64,000 nucleotides of DNA from Hymenobacter montanus (GCF_014699115.1 NZ_JACXAD010000007.1:163701-227700), one strand, 5' to 3'; positions 1-8,560 are shown, counted from the stretch's first letter. Notes: generated by a model from the sequence alone, not told the origin. Numbers and translations: made by a program.

Positions 1-699
1 AAGGTCGCGGTTCTGGCGCAGCAGCTCGCAGTAGGTGCGGCCGTAAACTTCCCCCACGGCTTGCACGAAGGCAAACAGCTCGTCAAAGCTGCCATCTTGG
101 CCCACGGTGAGGCGGTCGAAAAAGATGCCGCCCACCCCGCGCGTCTCCTGGCGGTGGGGCAGGTAGAAGTACTTATCGGCCCAGTCCTTAAAGCGGGAGT
201 AGTAGCCGGGGTTGTGGCGCTCGCACACCGCGCGAATCTGCTGGTGAAACCAGCGGGCCTGGGCCTCGTCCACGTAAATCGGGGTCAGGTCGAGGCCGCC
301 GCCGAACCAAGCTTCGCCGTTGCCGGCCTCGAAGTAGCGTACGTTCATGTGGGAGATGGGTACCATAGGGCTGCGCGGGTGCTGCACCACGCTCACGCCG
401 GTGGCGAAGTAGGCGGGGTCGGGCATGAGCAGCTGGCGCGCGGCGGCCTCGCTCAGGCGGCCCCAGACGGCGGAGAAGTTCACCCCACCTTTTTCCAGCA
501 CCGCGCCGTTACCGATGACGCGGGTGCGGCCCCCACCACCTTCGCCGTGTTCCCAGGGCGTTTCCTGAAAGGTCGTGCCGCCATCGGCCGCCTCGAGCTG
601 CTGGCACAGCCAGTCCTGAAAGTGGCGCATCCAGGCCTCTACGGAAGTCCGGGCGTTGGAGGTAGTGGGGGCGGGGTGAATAGATTCGGCAGGTTGCAT
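1..699 (-). CDS. hemF: oxygen-dependent coproporphyrinogen III oxidase (partial)
   Basis: HemF oxidatively decarboxylates coproporphyrinogen III to protoporphyrinogen IX in the cytoplasm, a late step of haem synthesis. The frame opens at an ATG at 697-699 and stays open for 233 codons to the window edge, so the C-terminal part (about 60-70 residues in this family) is missing. Family motifs in order: RVIGNGAVLEKGGVNFSAVWG near residues 60-80 (read in part), the YFEAGNGEAWFGGG stretch, FKDWADKYFYLPHR and the GVGGIFFD motif. Haem is needed by the adjacent cbb3 oxidase cluster, which makes the neighbourhood sensible. No FNR-type box was found in front of it. Identification is secure; only the 3' end is unseen. 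Confidence 0.93.
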   Translation of the reverse strand, partial: MQPAESIHPAPTTSNARTSVEAWMRHFQDWLCQQLEAADGGTTFQETPWEHGEGGGGRTRVIGNGAVLEKGGVNFSAVWGRLSEAAARQLLMPDPAYFATGVSVVQHPRSPMVPISHMNVRYFEAGNGEAWFGGGLDLTPIYVDEAQARWFHQQIRAVCERHNPGYYSRFKDWADKYFYLPHRQETRGVGGIFFDRLTVGQDGSFDELFAFVQAVGEVYGRTYCELLRQNRDL

Positions 700-782
700 A
701 GCGGAAACGGTTGGGCGTCAGGTCGCGGCTTACTGGGCCGCCGGTGGCAGCGCTGAAAAGAGAAGGTAGATTGAGAGGGCTT

Positions 783-872
783 GTGCAATTACCCGGGGCG
801 GCTGGGCGCGAAGCAAAGAAGCCGCAAAGCTTTACATTAGGCAGGAGTGCAATTACCCGGGGCAGCTAGGCG
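783..872. repeat. direct repeat pair between usp and hemF
   Basis: Two near-identical 26-base copies (24 of 26 matching) beginning GTGCAATTACCCGGGGC lie at 783-808 and 847-872, 64 bp apart, in the hemF upstream region. They could be operator-like or a small duplicated intergenic repeat. No known consensus was recognised. Confidence 0.5.
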
Positions 873-879
873 TGGGCAA

Positions 880-1767
880 TCAAGTCAGTTCCAGCAAGTA
901 GGCCTGTAAACGGGCTTCCGCCGCCTGGCGCAGGCTGCACTGCTCGCAGCAGGCGGGGGTGGGCTCGGTGCTGGTGGGCAGTAGTAGCACCGGAATGCGT
1001 AGGTGGTAGGCGTTAGTTTTGGTGTAGTGGGGGTTGAAGAAGCGCCGCACCAGGCAGCCGTCGGCCGTGGTTACCACCAGCAGCTGCGCGCCGTGCTCGG
1101 CGCTGAAGTCGCTGAGGCCCTCGAGCGTATCTTCCTCGGGCAGCAAGTGCACCGTGGCATCCGCGAAATGGGCGCGGGCACTGATCAGGGCCTTTTTGAG
1201 GGGAGCCAGGCCCGCGCTGGTCGGCGCGTGGAACTGAACCAGGTTGAAGTGCGCTCCGGCCGGGCTGGCCAGCGGCTTGAGCCATTGCAGGTAGCTGCCA
1301 TCCAGGCCGGCGAAGTTGCCGGATATCACTATCCGGCTGGCTAGCTCGTGCCGGCCCAGGGGAACCAGCAGCACGGGACAGCTCACGCGTTCGGGCAGCA
1401 GGGCCAGCGGGCTGCCAGGGGCTTGGTTCGTAGCACAATCGTTCAGCGTCAGCCCCGCTACCACCAGGCTGGCCCGGTAGTCCGCCACCAGCATTGCCAG
1501 TGCCTCGGCCAGTGGCTCAGTGCTTACGTGACAGCGGTAGCTGATGCGGCGGCCACTCTGCCGGGTGAGCTGCTGGTAGCGCACACGCTCGGCCAGGGCT
1601 TTAAGCCGGTGAAGCACAGCGGTCTGCTGTTCCGCGGGGAGGAGGCGACCGGTGCGGCTGTGCACCAGCACGATTTCGGCTGGCAGGCGCAGAGCCAGCT
1701 TGTTGGCGTAAACCAGCGCGTTTTCGGAGGCCGCGGAGAAGTCAATAGGCACCAGGATGGTTTGCAT
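880..1767 (-). CDS. tandem universal stress protein (two Usp domains)
   Basis: A 295-residue protein with two UspA-like alpha/beta domains in tandem (about residues 1-140 and 145-275). The first opens with MQTILVPIDFSAASENAL, the usual Usp strand 1 and helix 1, and ends with CPVLLVPLG. The second is more diverged and ends with PVLLLP. The start at 1767 is chosen because the Usp fold begins exactly there; an in-frame start 11 codons upstream adds unrelated sequence. The tail contains a CCEQC cysteine cluster that is not part of the usual domain. It is the last gene after the TauE/SafE-like gene with a gap of only 54 bp, so probably the end of the cco operon. Usp proteins are often induced under oxygen limitation or respiratory stress; its precise role is unknown. 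Confidence 0.85.
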   Translation of the reverse strand: MQTILVPIDFSAASENALVYANKLALRLPAEIVLVHSRTGRLLPAEQQTAVLHRLKALAERVRYQQLTRQSGRRISYRCHVSTEPLAEALAMLVADYRASLVVAGLTLNDCATNQAPGSPLALLPERVSCPVLLVPLGRHELASRIVISGNFAGLDGSYLQWLKPLASPAGAHFNLVQFHAPTSAGLAPLKKALISARAHFADATVHLLPEEDTLEGLSDFSAEHGAQLLVVTTADGCLVRRFFNPHYTKTNAYHLRIPVLLLPTSTEPTPACCEQCSLRQAAEARLQAYLLELT

Positions 1768-1821
1768 GGCGTTAGGAGGCGGAAAAAAGTTGATGAGCAA
1801 GCTGCTAGAATATGGATAGGC

Positions 1822-2568
1822 TTATTCGGCCGGAGTCTCGACCGGCCCCTGACAGTAGTGCACCGAGGCAGGCTGGGGCTGCCCAGCCGGGGCCGTGGTA
1901 ACACTGCCCATTTGGGGGCTTAGGTAGGGGATGCCCAGCCCCAGTCCGCGCACGATGAACAAGCCCGCCAGCACGGCTGCCAGCACCGGCACGGCCCGGC
2001 GTAGCCGCCCGCGCCACCCCAGAGGCACCAACTGCCCGGTCAGGGATAAGGCCAGCATCAGGGGCACGGTGCCCAGGCCAAAAAAGGCCATGTAGCCCGC
2101 CGCCCCGGCTACGCCCGGCGCACTCAGCGCTCCCGCCAGGGCCACGTAAACCAACCCGCAGGGCAGCAGGCCATTCAGCACCCCGGTGGCGTACAGGGCG
2201 CCCAGCGAAGGATGCCGGTAGAAATACCCCAGCCGGCTTCTCACCTGGGCCAGCACGACGTCTAAACCCAGTGAAGCCGCACCGCGGGACTGCCAGCGTT
2301 TTGGCGTCACGACCAGCCCTAGAATCAGGGCGCCCGATAGCAGCGACAAGCCCTGCTGCCAGCCGGCCACTCGCAGACCCTGGCCCAGGAGGCCCGCGGT
2401 CGCTCCCAGCAGGCTATAAGTCGTAACCCGCCCAAGGTTGTAGAGCACCCGCCCGGCCCCGTACCGGCCCCGGGAGCTGCTGCCCGGCAAGGCCAGGGCA
2501 ATGGCGCCGCACATGCCCACGCAGTGGAAGCTGCCCAGCACCCCAAATAAGAAGCCCGCCCAAAGCAT
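1822..2568 (-). CDS. TauE/SafE-family membrane protein of the cco cluster
   Basis: A 248-residue integral membrane protein with about six hydrophobic segments. The motif GSFHCVGMCG at about residues 12-21 is typical of the TauE/SafE-like (UreH-type) proteins that sit at the end of Bacteroidota and proteobacterial ccoGHIS clusters. Related proteins are often annotated as sulfite exporters, but the cco context points to metal or heavy-metal handling during oxidase assembly. The Cys/His pair in the first membrane helix could bind copper, which is inference. The gene follows ccoH by about 50 bp and precedes the Usp gene by 54 bp on the same strand. Confidence 0.82.
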   Translation of the reverse strand: MLWAGFLFGVLGSFHCVGMCGAIALALPGSSSRGRYGAGRVLYNLGRVTTYSLLGATAGLLGQGLRVAGWQQGLSLLSGALILGLVVTPKRWQSRGAASLGLDVVLAQVRSRLGYFYRHPSLGALYATGVLNGLLPCGLVYVALAGALSAPGVAGAAGYMAFFGLGTVPLMLALSLTGQLVPLGWRGRLRRAVPVLAAVLAGLFIVRGLGLGIPYLSPQMGSVTTAPAGQPQPASVHYCQGPVETPAE

Positions 2569-2617
2569 GATGATAGTGTTAATAGTCAGCTGTTTATTCC
2601 TTGTTGGCGAGGCTGGT

Positions 2618-3079
2618 TCAGATGGTCAGTTCTTGCTCGATGAAATATTGCTGGCGGCCTGCGGTGAAATCCAGCCGCAGCCGCCAGTGCCCGGGCCGCA
2701 GCCGGCTCGTGTTCAGGTGCTGCCGGGCCGAATCGCCGGTGGGCTCGAAGGGCAGCTTAAAATCCAGCCTCTGGTCGGAAGGTCGGAAGAAGTGCAGCGT
2801 GCCGTGCACTGCCTGCGCGGCCAGGCTGGGTGGTAGCTGCAGCGTAAGGCGTCGCGCCCCGGGCTGGTAGCTTACCCGCACCGGGGCGGGCAGGGCGGCC
2901 GTCCGGGCCACTGACTCCAGGCGCTGCTGGAAGGCCAGCTCCTGCTGGTAATAGTCGACGCTGACCAGGTCCACGCTGGTGCGCATGGCCTGCTGCACCA
3001 TATAGCCGATGTAGCCGGCGAACAGCACGAAAGTGGCGATAATGGCGGCGGGCCACAGGTTGCGGCGAGTGGTTGTCAT
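2618..3079 (-). CDS. ccoH: FixH/CcoH family protein
   Basis: A 153-residue protein: one N-terminal membrane helix (about residues 8-28, LWPAAIIATFVLFAGYIGYM) followed by a periplasmic beta-rich FixH domain ending in GHWRLRLDFTAGRQQYFIEQEL. FixH/CcoH stabilises or assembles cbb3 oxidase together with CcoG. The start at 3079 (MTTTRRNLW) is chosen because further upstream the frame runs through two copies of an extragenic palindrome, giving repetitive, unrelated residues. It lies between ccoG and the TauE/SafE-like gene on the same strand. Confidence 0.85.
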   Translation of the reverse strand: MTTTRRNLWPAAIIATFVLFAGYIGYMVQQAMRTSVDLVSVDYYQQELAFQQRLESVARTAALPAPVRVSYQPGARRLTLQLPPSLAAQAVHGTLHFFRPSDQRLDFKLPFEPTGDSARQHLNTSRLRPGHWRLRLDFTAGRQQYFIEQELTI

Positions 3080-3086
3080 GAGAATA

Positions 3087-3164
3087 GAAGTAGCGCGGAC
3101 TTTGTAAGTCCGCGTATGGCGGCCATAGAAGTTGAAGTAGCGCGGACTTTGTAAGTCCGCGTAT
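3087..3164. repeat. two tandem copies of an extragenic palindrome
   Basis: Copies at 3087-3117 and 3134-3164 are identical and contain the palindrome GCGGACTTTGTAAGTCCGC. They lie in the ccoG-ccoH spacer. Related hairpins with a GCGGACT-N5-AGTCCGC core occur at 13342-13366 and 13390-13414, and a degenerate one near 6188-6203. They could form stem-loops that tune expression inside the operon or simply be REP-like elements. Confidence 0.75.
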
Positions 3165-3207
3165 AGCGGGCATGAGAATTGAAGCAGCACGAACCACAGC
3201 GGCCGCG

Positions 3208-4617
3208 CTACCGGATGGGGCCGAGGAACTTGGTTTTCGTTTCGGTGATGAGCTGGTTGCCGCTGAACACGCCAATGCGGATTTTCTGGTTGGTGGTATG
3301 CAGTGCCGACTTGGGTAGCTCCGCGAAAAACACCCCTTCGGTCATGCCCTGGGCCGGCAGCTGCAGCCCCTCATTCCCCACCAGCGCGATGGTGCCCCCG
3401 GCGGGTTCCAACACCCGCAGCGTAATGGGATAGGGGCGGTTGGTTTTGTTGATGATGGACACGTTGTAGAGGTTGGTAATCGTGCCGCGGGTGGTTTTCT
3501 GGAACAGCTGGCCGGGGGTGCGCAGCACGGTGGCCTGCACGTTGGAGCGCGACGCCAGCAGGAAAATCAGCCCGGCTACCAGCACCCCCAGCACCCCCGA
3601 CAGGACCTTTACCCGCCCGTTGAGGCGGAAGCGGGTACCCTCGGCGATGTTGTGCTCGGAAGCGTGCCGAATCAGGCCGGGGGGCTTGTTCAGCAGGTGC
3701 ATGATGTTGTTGCAGACGTCGATGCAGGCGGTGCAGTTCACGCATTCCAGCTGCTGGGCGCCGTTGCGGATGTCAATGCCCGTGGGGCACACCTGCACGC
3801 ACTGCTGGCAGTCGATGCAGTCGCCGGCGGTGCGCGCCTGGTTCCGGCGCATCTTTTCGCGGGGCTCCCCGCGCTGATAGTCGTAGGCCACCGCCAGGCT
3901 GTCCTGGTCGAGCAGCACGCCCTGCAGGCGGCCATACGGGCAGGCAATGGTGCAGACCTGCTCCCGGAACCGCGCAAACACGGCGTAGAACAGTCCCGTG
4001 AACCCCACTATTGAAACCAGGCCGCCCAAGTGCTGCCGGGGTGGGTCGGTCACTATCCTCCCCAGCTCATCGGTGCCGATGATGTAAGCCAGAAAGGTGT
4101 TGGCAATGAGAAAGGAGATAAGCAGGAACAGCGCGTGCTTCGTAGCCTTGCGGCCGAGCTTGTTCCAGCTTAGCGCCGCGCGGTCCAGGGCTTTCTGCTG
4201 GGGCGCGTCACCCTCCAGCCAGTACTCCAGGCGGCGGAACACCATTTCCAGGAAGATGGTCTGCGGGCAGACCCAGCCGCAGAACACCCGACCGTAGACG
4301 ATGGTAAACACGATGATGAACACCGCAAACGTCAGTGCGCCCACCAGCAGAATGAAGAAGTCCTGGGGCCAGAAAATCTGGCCGAAGATGATAAACTTCC
4401 GCGCCGGCAGGTTGAGCAGGAGCAGGGGCAAGTCGTTGCAGCGCAGCCAGGGGCCCGCGAACAGCAGCGCCAGCAGCCCCCCGCTGAGCCACTGGCGGGC
4501 CCGGTAGAGGGGGCCGTGGGGCTTTCTGGGGTACAGCCACACGCGCTTGCCCGCGGCATCCACCGTTGACAGGTGGGTGCGGAAGTCGTCGCTGGGTTGG
4601 TACTTGATGGCGGCCAT
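3208..4617 (-). CDS. ccoG: cytochrome c oxidase accessory protein CcoG (FixG)
   Basis: A 469-residue polyferredoxin membrane protein needed for cbb3 oxidase assembly; CcoG homologues reduce Cu(II) for delivery to the oxidase. Visible features in order: several membrane helices, the CGWVCPQTIF motif, a further ACPYGRLQG motif, two ferredoxin-type [4Fe-4S] clusters in CIDCQQCVQVCP and CVNCTACIDVCN, another membrane helix near residue 345, and a C-terminal Ig-like FixG domain. The length is normal for the family. It is separated from ccoP by a 147-bp spacer with repeats and from ccoH by about 130 bp. Confidence 0.95.
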   Translation of the reverse strand: MAAIKYQPSDDFRTHLSTVDAAGKRVWLYPRKPHGPLYRARQWLSGGLLALLFAGPWLRCNDLPLLLLNLPARKFIIFGQIFWPQDFFILLVGALTFAVFIIVFTIVYGRVFCGWVCPQTIFLEMVFRRLEYWLEGDAPQQKALDRAALSWNKLGRKATKHALFLLISFLIANTFLAYIIGTDELGRIVTDPPRQHLGGLVSIVGFTGLFYAVFARFREQVCTIACPYGRLQGVLLDQDSLAVAYDYQRGEPREKMRRNQARTAGDCIDCQQCVQVCPTGIDIRNGAQQLECVNCTACIDVCNNIMHLLNKPPGLIRHASEHNIAEGTRFRLNGRVKVLSGVLGVLVAGLIFLLASRSNVQATVLRTPGQLFQKTTRGTITNLYNVSIINKTNRPYPITLRVLEPAGGTIALVGNEGLQLPAQGMTEGVFFAELPKSALHTTNQKIRIGVFSGNQLITETKTKFLGPIR

Positions 4618-4666
4618 TGGATAAGGGGCGCGGCCTTCGCAGCCCGCCCGGGAACAGTTAGCTGAT

Positions 4667-4752
4667 GTGTGGTCTGTGGTCGCGGCCTAGGGAATTTTAG
4701 CGCAACCAATGCTGCTCAAATAGGCTTGTAGTGTGGTCTATGGCTGTGGCCT
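4667..4752. repeat. direct repeat in the ccoP-ccoG spacer
   Basis: An imperfect 22-base repeat (GTGTGGTCTRTGG followed by a GCGGCCT or GTGGCCT ending) occurs at 4667-4688 and 4731-4752. It fills much of the 147-bp gap between ccoP and ccoG. No promoter or operator consensus was recognised in the spacer. Confidence 0.4.
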
Positions 4753-4764
4753 GCGGAGTCCGCC

Positions 4765-5646
4765 CTACTGAGCGGCGACCGGCTTGCTGTCGGCCGCTTC
4801 CTTCTCACCCTGCGGCTCTTTGGCATTGGCTGGCTTCGTACCCTGCAGGGATTTGATGTAGGAAGCTAGCTGCAGGATCTGCTTGCCGGCGAGCTTGCTC
4901 TTCCAGGCCACCATGCCCTTGCTGGCCACGCCGAACTTGATGGTTTTATACACCTGGTTGATTTCGCCGCCGTGCAGCCAGTAGTCATCGGTCAGGTTGG
5001 GGCCCACTTTGCCTTCGGCGTTGGCGCCGTGGCACGGTGCGCAGTTGGTCACGAACAGGGCCTTGCCAGCGCTTAAATCGGCCGGTGCCGAGAGGGCGGC
5101 GTACGTGGTGAGCCGGTTGGGGTCGTCGGGGCCGGCCGATACAAGCCGGGCGGCCTGTCGCATCTCAGTTTCGTACTCCGCCAGTTGCAGCTGCCCGGAC
5201 CGGGCCACGTGGTAGTAGCCCACGTAGACCAAGGCAAACACAATGGTGAGGTAGAAGCCGTACTTCCACCACGGCGGCAGGTCGTTGTCGTACTCGGTGA
5301 TGCCGTCGTAGTCGTGGCCCATCAGCTCGTCGCGGTACTCGCCGGTTACCAGGCGGGCGTCGCCCACGAGCAGGCCCAGGGCCCGGCCGCTCCAGGTGTC
5401 GTGCACCGTGGGCAGGGCATATACCTTGCGCAGCACGAGCCTCAGGTTGAGGAGCAGGGCCATAAATAGCACCAGAAACACGAGCAGCACCAGTCCCAGC
5501 GTACTCAGCCCAAACCAGAACAGCTTCTCGGTTCCGGGGCCGGCGGGCTGGGTCCGCGCCACCACCTCCGCCGCCTGGCCCAAGGCCGGGCGGGCGGCCA
5601 GCAGCCCTACGCCGGCCGCGCCCAGAAAGTAACGGAAGGCCCTCAT
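4765..5646 (-). CDS. ccoP: cbb3 oxidase subunit CcoP, mono-haem form
   Basis: A 293-residue membrane-anchored cytochrome c of the cbb3 terminal oxidase. In order: a signal-like N-terminus, a membrane helix at about 43-66, the CcoP N-terminal domain with EYDNDLPPWWKYGF before a second helix (about 128-146), and one cytochrome c domain with the haem site CAPCH at 202-206 and a GKVGPNLTDDYW motif. Proteobacterial CcoP is usually di-haem; only one CxxCH is present here, as is common in Bacteroidota. The tail is Lys/Ala/Glu rich. Its ATG overlaps the stop of the upstream small gene as ATGA, which implies coupled translation. Confidence 0.92.
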   Translation of the reverse strand: MRAFRYFLGAAGVGLLAARPALGQAAEVVARTQPAGPGTEKLFWFGLSTLGLVLLVFLVLFMALLLNLRLVLRKVYALPTVHDTWSGRALGLLVGDARLVTGEYRDELMGHDYDGITEYDNDLPPWWKYGFYLTIVFALVYVGYYHVARSGQLQLAEYETEMRQAARLVSAGPDDPNRLTTYAALSAPADLSAGKALFVTNCAPCHGANAEGKVGPNLTDDYWLHGGEINQVYKTIKFGVASKGMVAWKSKLAGKQILQLASYIKSLQGTKPANAKEPQGEKEAADSKPVAAQ

Positions 5647-5981
5647 GCGGCAATGGCTTCGGGGGTGGCAGCCGCCGCGAAGGCGGGCGTAGGAGTGGGA
5701 GCCGGGGCGTGGGCGGGCGTGGGCTCAGTCGGAGCTACCGGTCCCGCGACCGGAGCAGGCGTCTGCTCGGCCGCGGCGGCCGAGTATTGGCGCTGCGCGG
5801 CGGCCGTGGCCGTCGCCCCGTTGATGAGGGCCATCAGCAGCACCACGCCGGCCACCCACCACGTCACCCAGCTTAGCACGTCGGTGGCTTGAGGACCGGC
5901 CGGGGTAGTCGATTGGGCAGAGGCCAGGAAAGTGGAAAACAAACCGGCAGCTGTGAGCAGAAAAAAGCGGGTGGTTAGCAT
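5643..5981 (-). CDS. small membrane protein between ccoQ and ccoP
   Basis: A 112-residue protein of unknown function: a signal-like first helix (1-22), a second hydrophobic segment (about 38-58, SWVTWWVAGVVLLMALI) and a long Ala/Pro/Thr tail. It is locked in the operon: its stop overlaps the ccoP start (ATGA) and its start overlaps the end of ccoQ by 7 bases. The position suggests an accessory or structural role in the oxidase, possibly as an extra small subunit. No catalytic motif is visible. Confidence 0.75.
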   Translation of the reverse strand: MLTTRFFLLTAAGLFSTFLASAQSTTPAGPQATDVLSWVTWWVAGVVLLMALINGATATAAAQRQYSAAAAEQTPAPVAGPVAPTEPTPAHAPAPTPTPAFAAAATPEAIAA

Positions 5982-6178
5982 AGTACGTCGTGGTTTAGTT
6001 GGTGTTGGAGAGTTTCTTCGTCGGAGGCCAGGGGCAGCTGGCTCATGGTGTGCAGGTGCTGGCGGTTGGCCACCACCACGTAGCCCAGCAGGCCCAGGAA
6101 AAAGAGAAAGAAGATGCCGAAGGAGATAAGCGGGTATATCTCGATACCGGTGATGGATTGCAGAACTTGCTTGTACAT
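5975..6178 (-). CDS. ccoQ: CcoQ/FixQ-like small subunit
   Basis: A 67-residue protein with a single membrane helix (about 15-37, ISFGIFFLFFLGLLGYVVV) preceded by a short periplasmic start and followed by a polar tail. Size, topology and place directly after ccoNO match CcoQ, the small subunit that stabilises cbb3 oxidase. Sequence alone would not identify it, so the call leans on position. It overlaps the next gene by 7 bases, and a 77-bp spacer containing a degenerate hairpin separates it from ccoNO. Confidence 0.75.
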   Translation of the reverse strand: MYKQVLQSITGIEIYPLISFGIFFLFFLGLLGYVVVANRQHLHTMSQLPLASDEETLQHQLNHDVLC

Positions 6179-6255
6179 GAAGGCAGTGCGGACGTGGTAG
6201 TCCGCGATTTGGTGATTTGTTGGAATGCCCGGATTCGCGGATTGCTACGCCCGCG

Positions 6256-8466
6256 CTATTGCGCCGCGGCGGCCACTTGCTCGGGCTTCACTTTGATGTC
6301 GGTGCCCAGGCGCTGCAGGTAGGCAATGAGGGCCACGATTTCCCGGTCCGACATCACCTCGATTTCTTCCTTCTTCAGGTCGCGGGCGATGCCCTCGGCC
6401 TGGCGCTTGGCGTCGGCCACGGCCCGTTGGTCGTACCCGGCCGGGTAGGGGGTGCCCAGCCGCTGCAGCACCCTGATTTTGCTGGGCAGGGTCGAGTAAT
6501 CAAGCTGATTCTCGAACAGCCAGGGGTAGGGCGGCATAATGGAGCCGGGCGACATGCTGGTGGGGTCGAGCATGTGGTTGTAGTGCCAGGAGTGGGGGTA
6601 CTTGCCGCCCACCCGGTGTAGGTCCGGCCCGGTGCGCTTGCTGCCCCAGAGGAAAGGCCGGTCGTACACGAATTCGCCGGCCTTGCTGTACTCGCCGTAG
6701 CGCTCGGTTTCCGAGCGGAAGGGGCGCACCATCTGGGTGTGGCAGTTCGAGCAGCCTTCCCGGATGTAGAGGTCGCGGCCCTGCAGCTCCAGCGAGGTGT
6801 ACGGCTTCACGGCGGCGATGGTGGGCACGTTGGACTTCACCAGGAAGGTCGGAATCATCTCCACGGCCCCGCCGATGAGGATGGCTACCGTGGCGCCAAT
6901 GGCCAGCTGCAGGGGGCGGCGCTCCAGCCAGCGGTGCCAGTGCCCGCCGGAGTGCTCCTCAGTCAGCTCGGCCGGCGCCAGGGCCGGGGCGTGGGCCTTT
7001 TCCTCGGCCAGCAGGGTGCCGGCCCGGGCGGTTTTCACCAGGTTGTACACCATCAGGAACACGCCACTCAGGTAGAGCACCCCGCCAATGCCGCGCAGGT
7101 AGTACATGGGCACGAGCTGCAGCACGGTTTCGAGGAAGTTGGGGTACTGCAGCATGCCCTCGCCGTTGAACTGCTTCCACATCAACCCCTGGGTGAAGCC
7201 GGCCCAGTACATGGGCAGGGCGTAGAACAGGATGCCGATGGTGCCAACCATAAAGTGCGCGTTGGCCAGCTTTTTCGAATACAGCTCGGTGCGGTAGAGG
7301 CGCGGCCACAGCCAGTAGAGCATGGCGAACGTGAGGAAGCCGTTCCAGCCCAGGGCGCCCACGTGCACGTGCGCCACAATCCAGTCGGTGAAGTGGGCAA
7401 TGGCGTTTACGTTCTTCAGCGAGAGCATCGGCCCTTCGAAGGTGGCCATGCCATAGGCCGTGACGGCCACCACCAGGAACTTGAGCACCGGCTCCTCGCG
7501 CACCTTGTCCCAGGCGCCGCGCAGCGTCAGCAGGCCGTTAATCATGCCGCCCCAGCTCGGCGCGATCAGCATCACGGAGAAGGCCACCCCCAGGCTCTGG
7601 GCCCAGTCGGGCAGGGCGGTGTAGAGCAGGTGGTGCGGCCCGGCCCAGATGTAAATGAAAATCAGCGACCAGAAGTGAACGATGCTCAGGCGGTAGGAGT
7701 ACACCGGCCGGCCCGCGGCTTTGGGCAGGAAGTAGTACATCAGGCCCAGGTAGGGGGTGGTGAGGAAGAACGCCACGGCGTTGTGGCCGTACCACCACTG
7801 CACCAGCGCATCCTGCACCCCGGCGTAGGCCGAGTAGCTTTTCATCCAGCTCACCGGCACTTCGGCCGAGTTGACCAGGTGCAGCACGGCCACCGTCAGG
7901 AACGTGGCGATGTAAAACCAAATGCCCACGTACAGGTGCCGCTCGCGCCGCCGGGCGATGGTGCCGAACATGTTCCAGCCGAAGGCCACCCACATGAGGG
8001 TGATGGCAATGTCGATGGGCCACTCCAGCTCGGCGTACTCCTTACTGGTGGTGTAGCCCAGGGGCAGGGAAATCAGGGCGCTGAGGATGATGAGCTGCCA
8101 GCCCCAGAAGTGAATTCTGCTGAGCTTCCGGGAGTACATCGCCGCCTTGCACAGGCGCTGCAGCGAGTAGTACACGCCCATAAAGATGCCGTTGCCGACG
8201 AAGGCGAAAATCACTGCGTTGGTGTGCAGCGGCCGGATGCGCCCGAAGGTGGTGGCAGCAGTGTGCAGGTTGGCCTCGGGCTGCGCCAACTGAAAGGCGG
8301 CCAGGATGCCCACCAGCATACCCGCGATGCCCCAGAACACGGTAGCGATGCCGAAGTCGCGGACAATCTTGTTATCGTAGAAAAACTCGTCGATGGCCGC
8401 ACTGAGCCGGGGCTCAGCCAGCGGCGGTTTGGGAGCGGCCAGGGGCGAGAGAGGAGCGACTTGCAT
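6256..8466 (-). CDS. ccoNO: fused cbb3 oxidase subunits I and II (CcoN-CcoO)
   Basis: A 736-residue fusion. Residues 1 to about 480 are the CcoN catalytic subunit with about twelve helices and the haem/CuB histidine motifs (RPLHTNA, YGHNAVAFF, GPHHLLY, AHVHVGALGW). After a linker rich in Ala/Glu and one membrane helix, the CcoO cytochrome c domain follows with CSNCH at about residue 570, then RPFRSETERYG, GPDLHRVGGKY and MPPYPWL. The enzyme reduces O2 to water at low oxygen and pumps protons. The fusion of N and O is a known Bacteroidota arrangement. It has its own promoter region with two FNR-type boxes 59-94 bp upstream of the ATG. Confidence 0.96.
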   Translation of the reverse strand: MQVAPLSPLAAPKPPLAEPRLSAAIDEFFYDNKIVRDFGIATVFWGIAGMLVGILAAFQLAQPEANLHTAATTFGRIRPLHTNAVIFAFVGNGIFMGVYYSLQRLCKAAMYSRKLSRIHFWGWQLIILSALISLPLGYTTSKEYAELEWPIDIAITLMWVAFGWNMFGTIARRRERHLYVGIWFYIATFLTVAVLHLVNSAEVPVSWMKSYSAYAGVQDALVQWWYGHNAVAFFLTTPYLGLMYYFLPKAAGRPVYSYRLSIVHFWSLIFIYIWAGPHHLLYTALPDWAQSLGVAFSVMLIAPSWGGMINGLLTLRGAWDKVREEPVLKFLVVAVTAYGMATFEGPMLSLKNVNAIAHFTDWIVAHVHVGALGWNGFLTFAMLYWLWPRLYRTELYSKKLANAHFMVGTIGILFYALPMYWAGFTQGLMWKQFNGEGMLQYPNFLETVLQLVPMYYLRGIGGVLYLSGVFLMVYNLVKTARAGTLLAEEKAHAPALAPAELTEEHSGGHWHRWLERRPLQLAIGATVAILIGGAVEMIPTFLVKSNVPTIAAVKPYTSLELQGRDLYIREGCSNCHTQMVRPFRSETERYGEYSKAGEFVYDRPFLWGSKRTGPDLHRVGGKYPHSWHYNHMLDPTSMSPGSIMPPYPWLFENQLDYSTLPSKIRVLQRLGTPYPAGYDQRAVADAKRQAEGIARDLKKEEIEVMSDREIVALIAYLQRLGTDIKVKPEQVAAAAQ

Positions 8467-8494
8467 GGGAGATGAAGTGGATGTTTTATTACTC

Positions 8495-8560
8495 CAAAGG
8501 TCCTCCAGCCCTCATTCCGGCAGTATGACGTACGTCAAGTCCGCGCTTGATTGATGTCAA
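8495..8560 (-). promoter_or_regulatory. ccoNO promoter with two FNR-type boxes
   Basis: Read on the minus strand: distal box TTGACATCAATCAA (8547-8560), 8-bp spacer, proximal box TTGACGTACGTCAT (8525-8538), 22 bp, then the -7-like element GACCTTTG (8495-8502). The boxes match the FNR/FixK form TTGAY-N4-RTCAA (the distal one exactly) and their centres are 22 bp apart. The proximal box would lie near -40, the classic activator position. The same geometry recurs at 11251-11316 and 13803-13869. Confidence 0.75.

Noticed and set aside
61..756. Long plus-strand open frame of 231 codons
   Set aside because: It is antisense to hemF; the minus strand gives a clear family match and the plus frame gives low-complexity Gly/Ala/His/Val sequence.
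6739..8475. 578-codon plus-strand frame antisense to ccoNO
   Set aside because: The product is His/Gln/Gly-rich with no domain, a typical shadow in GC-rich DNA of a real gene with all its motifs.
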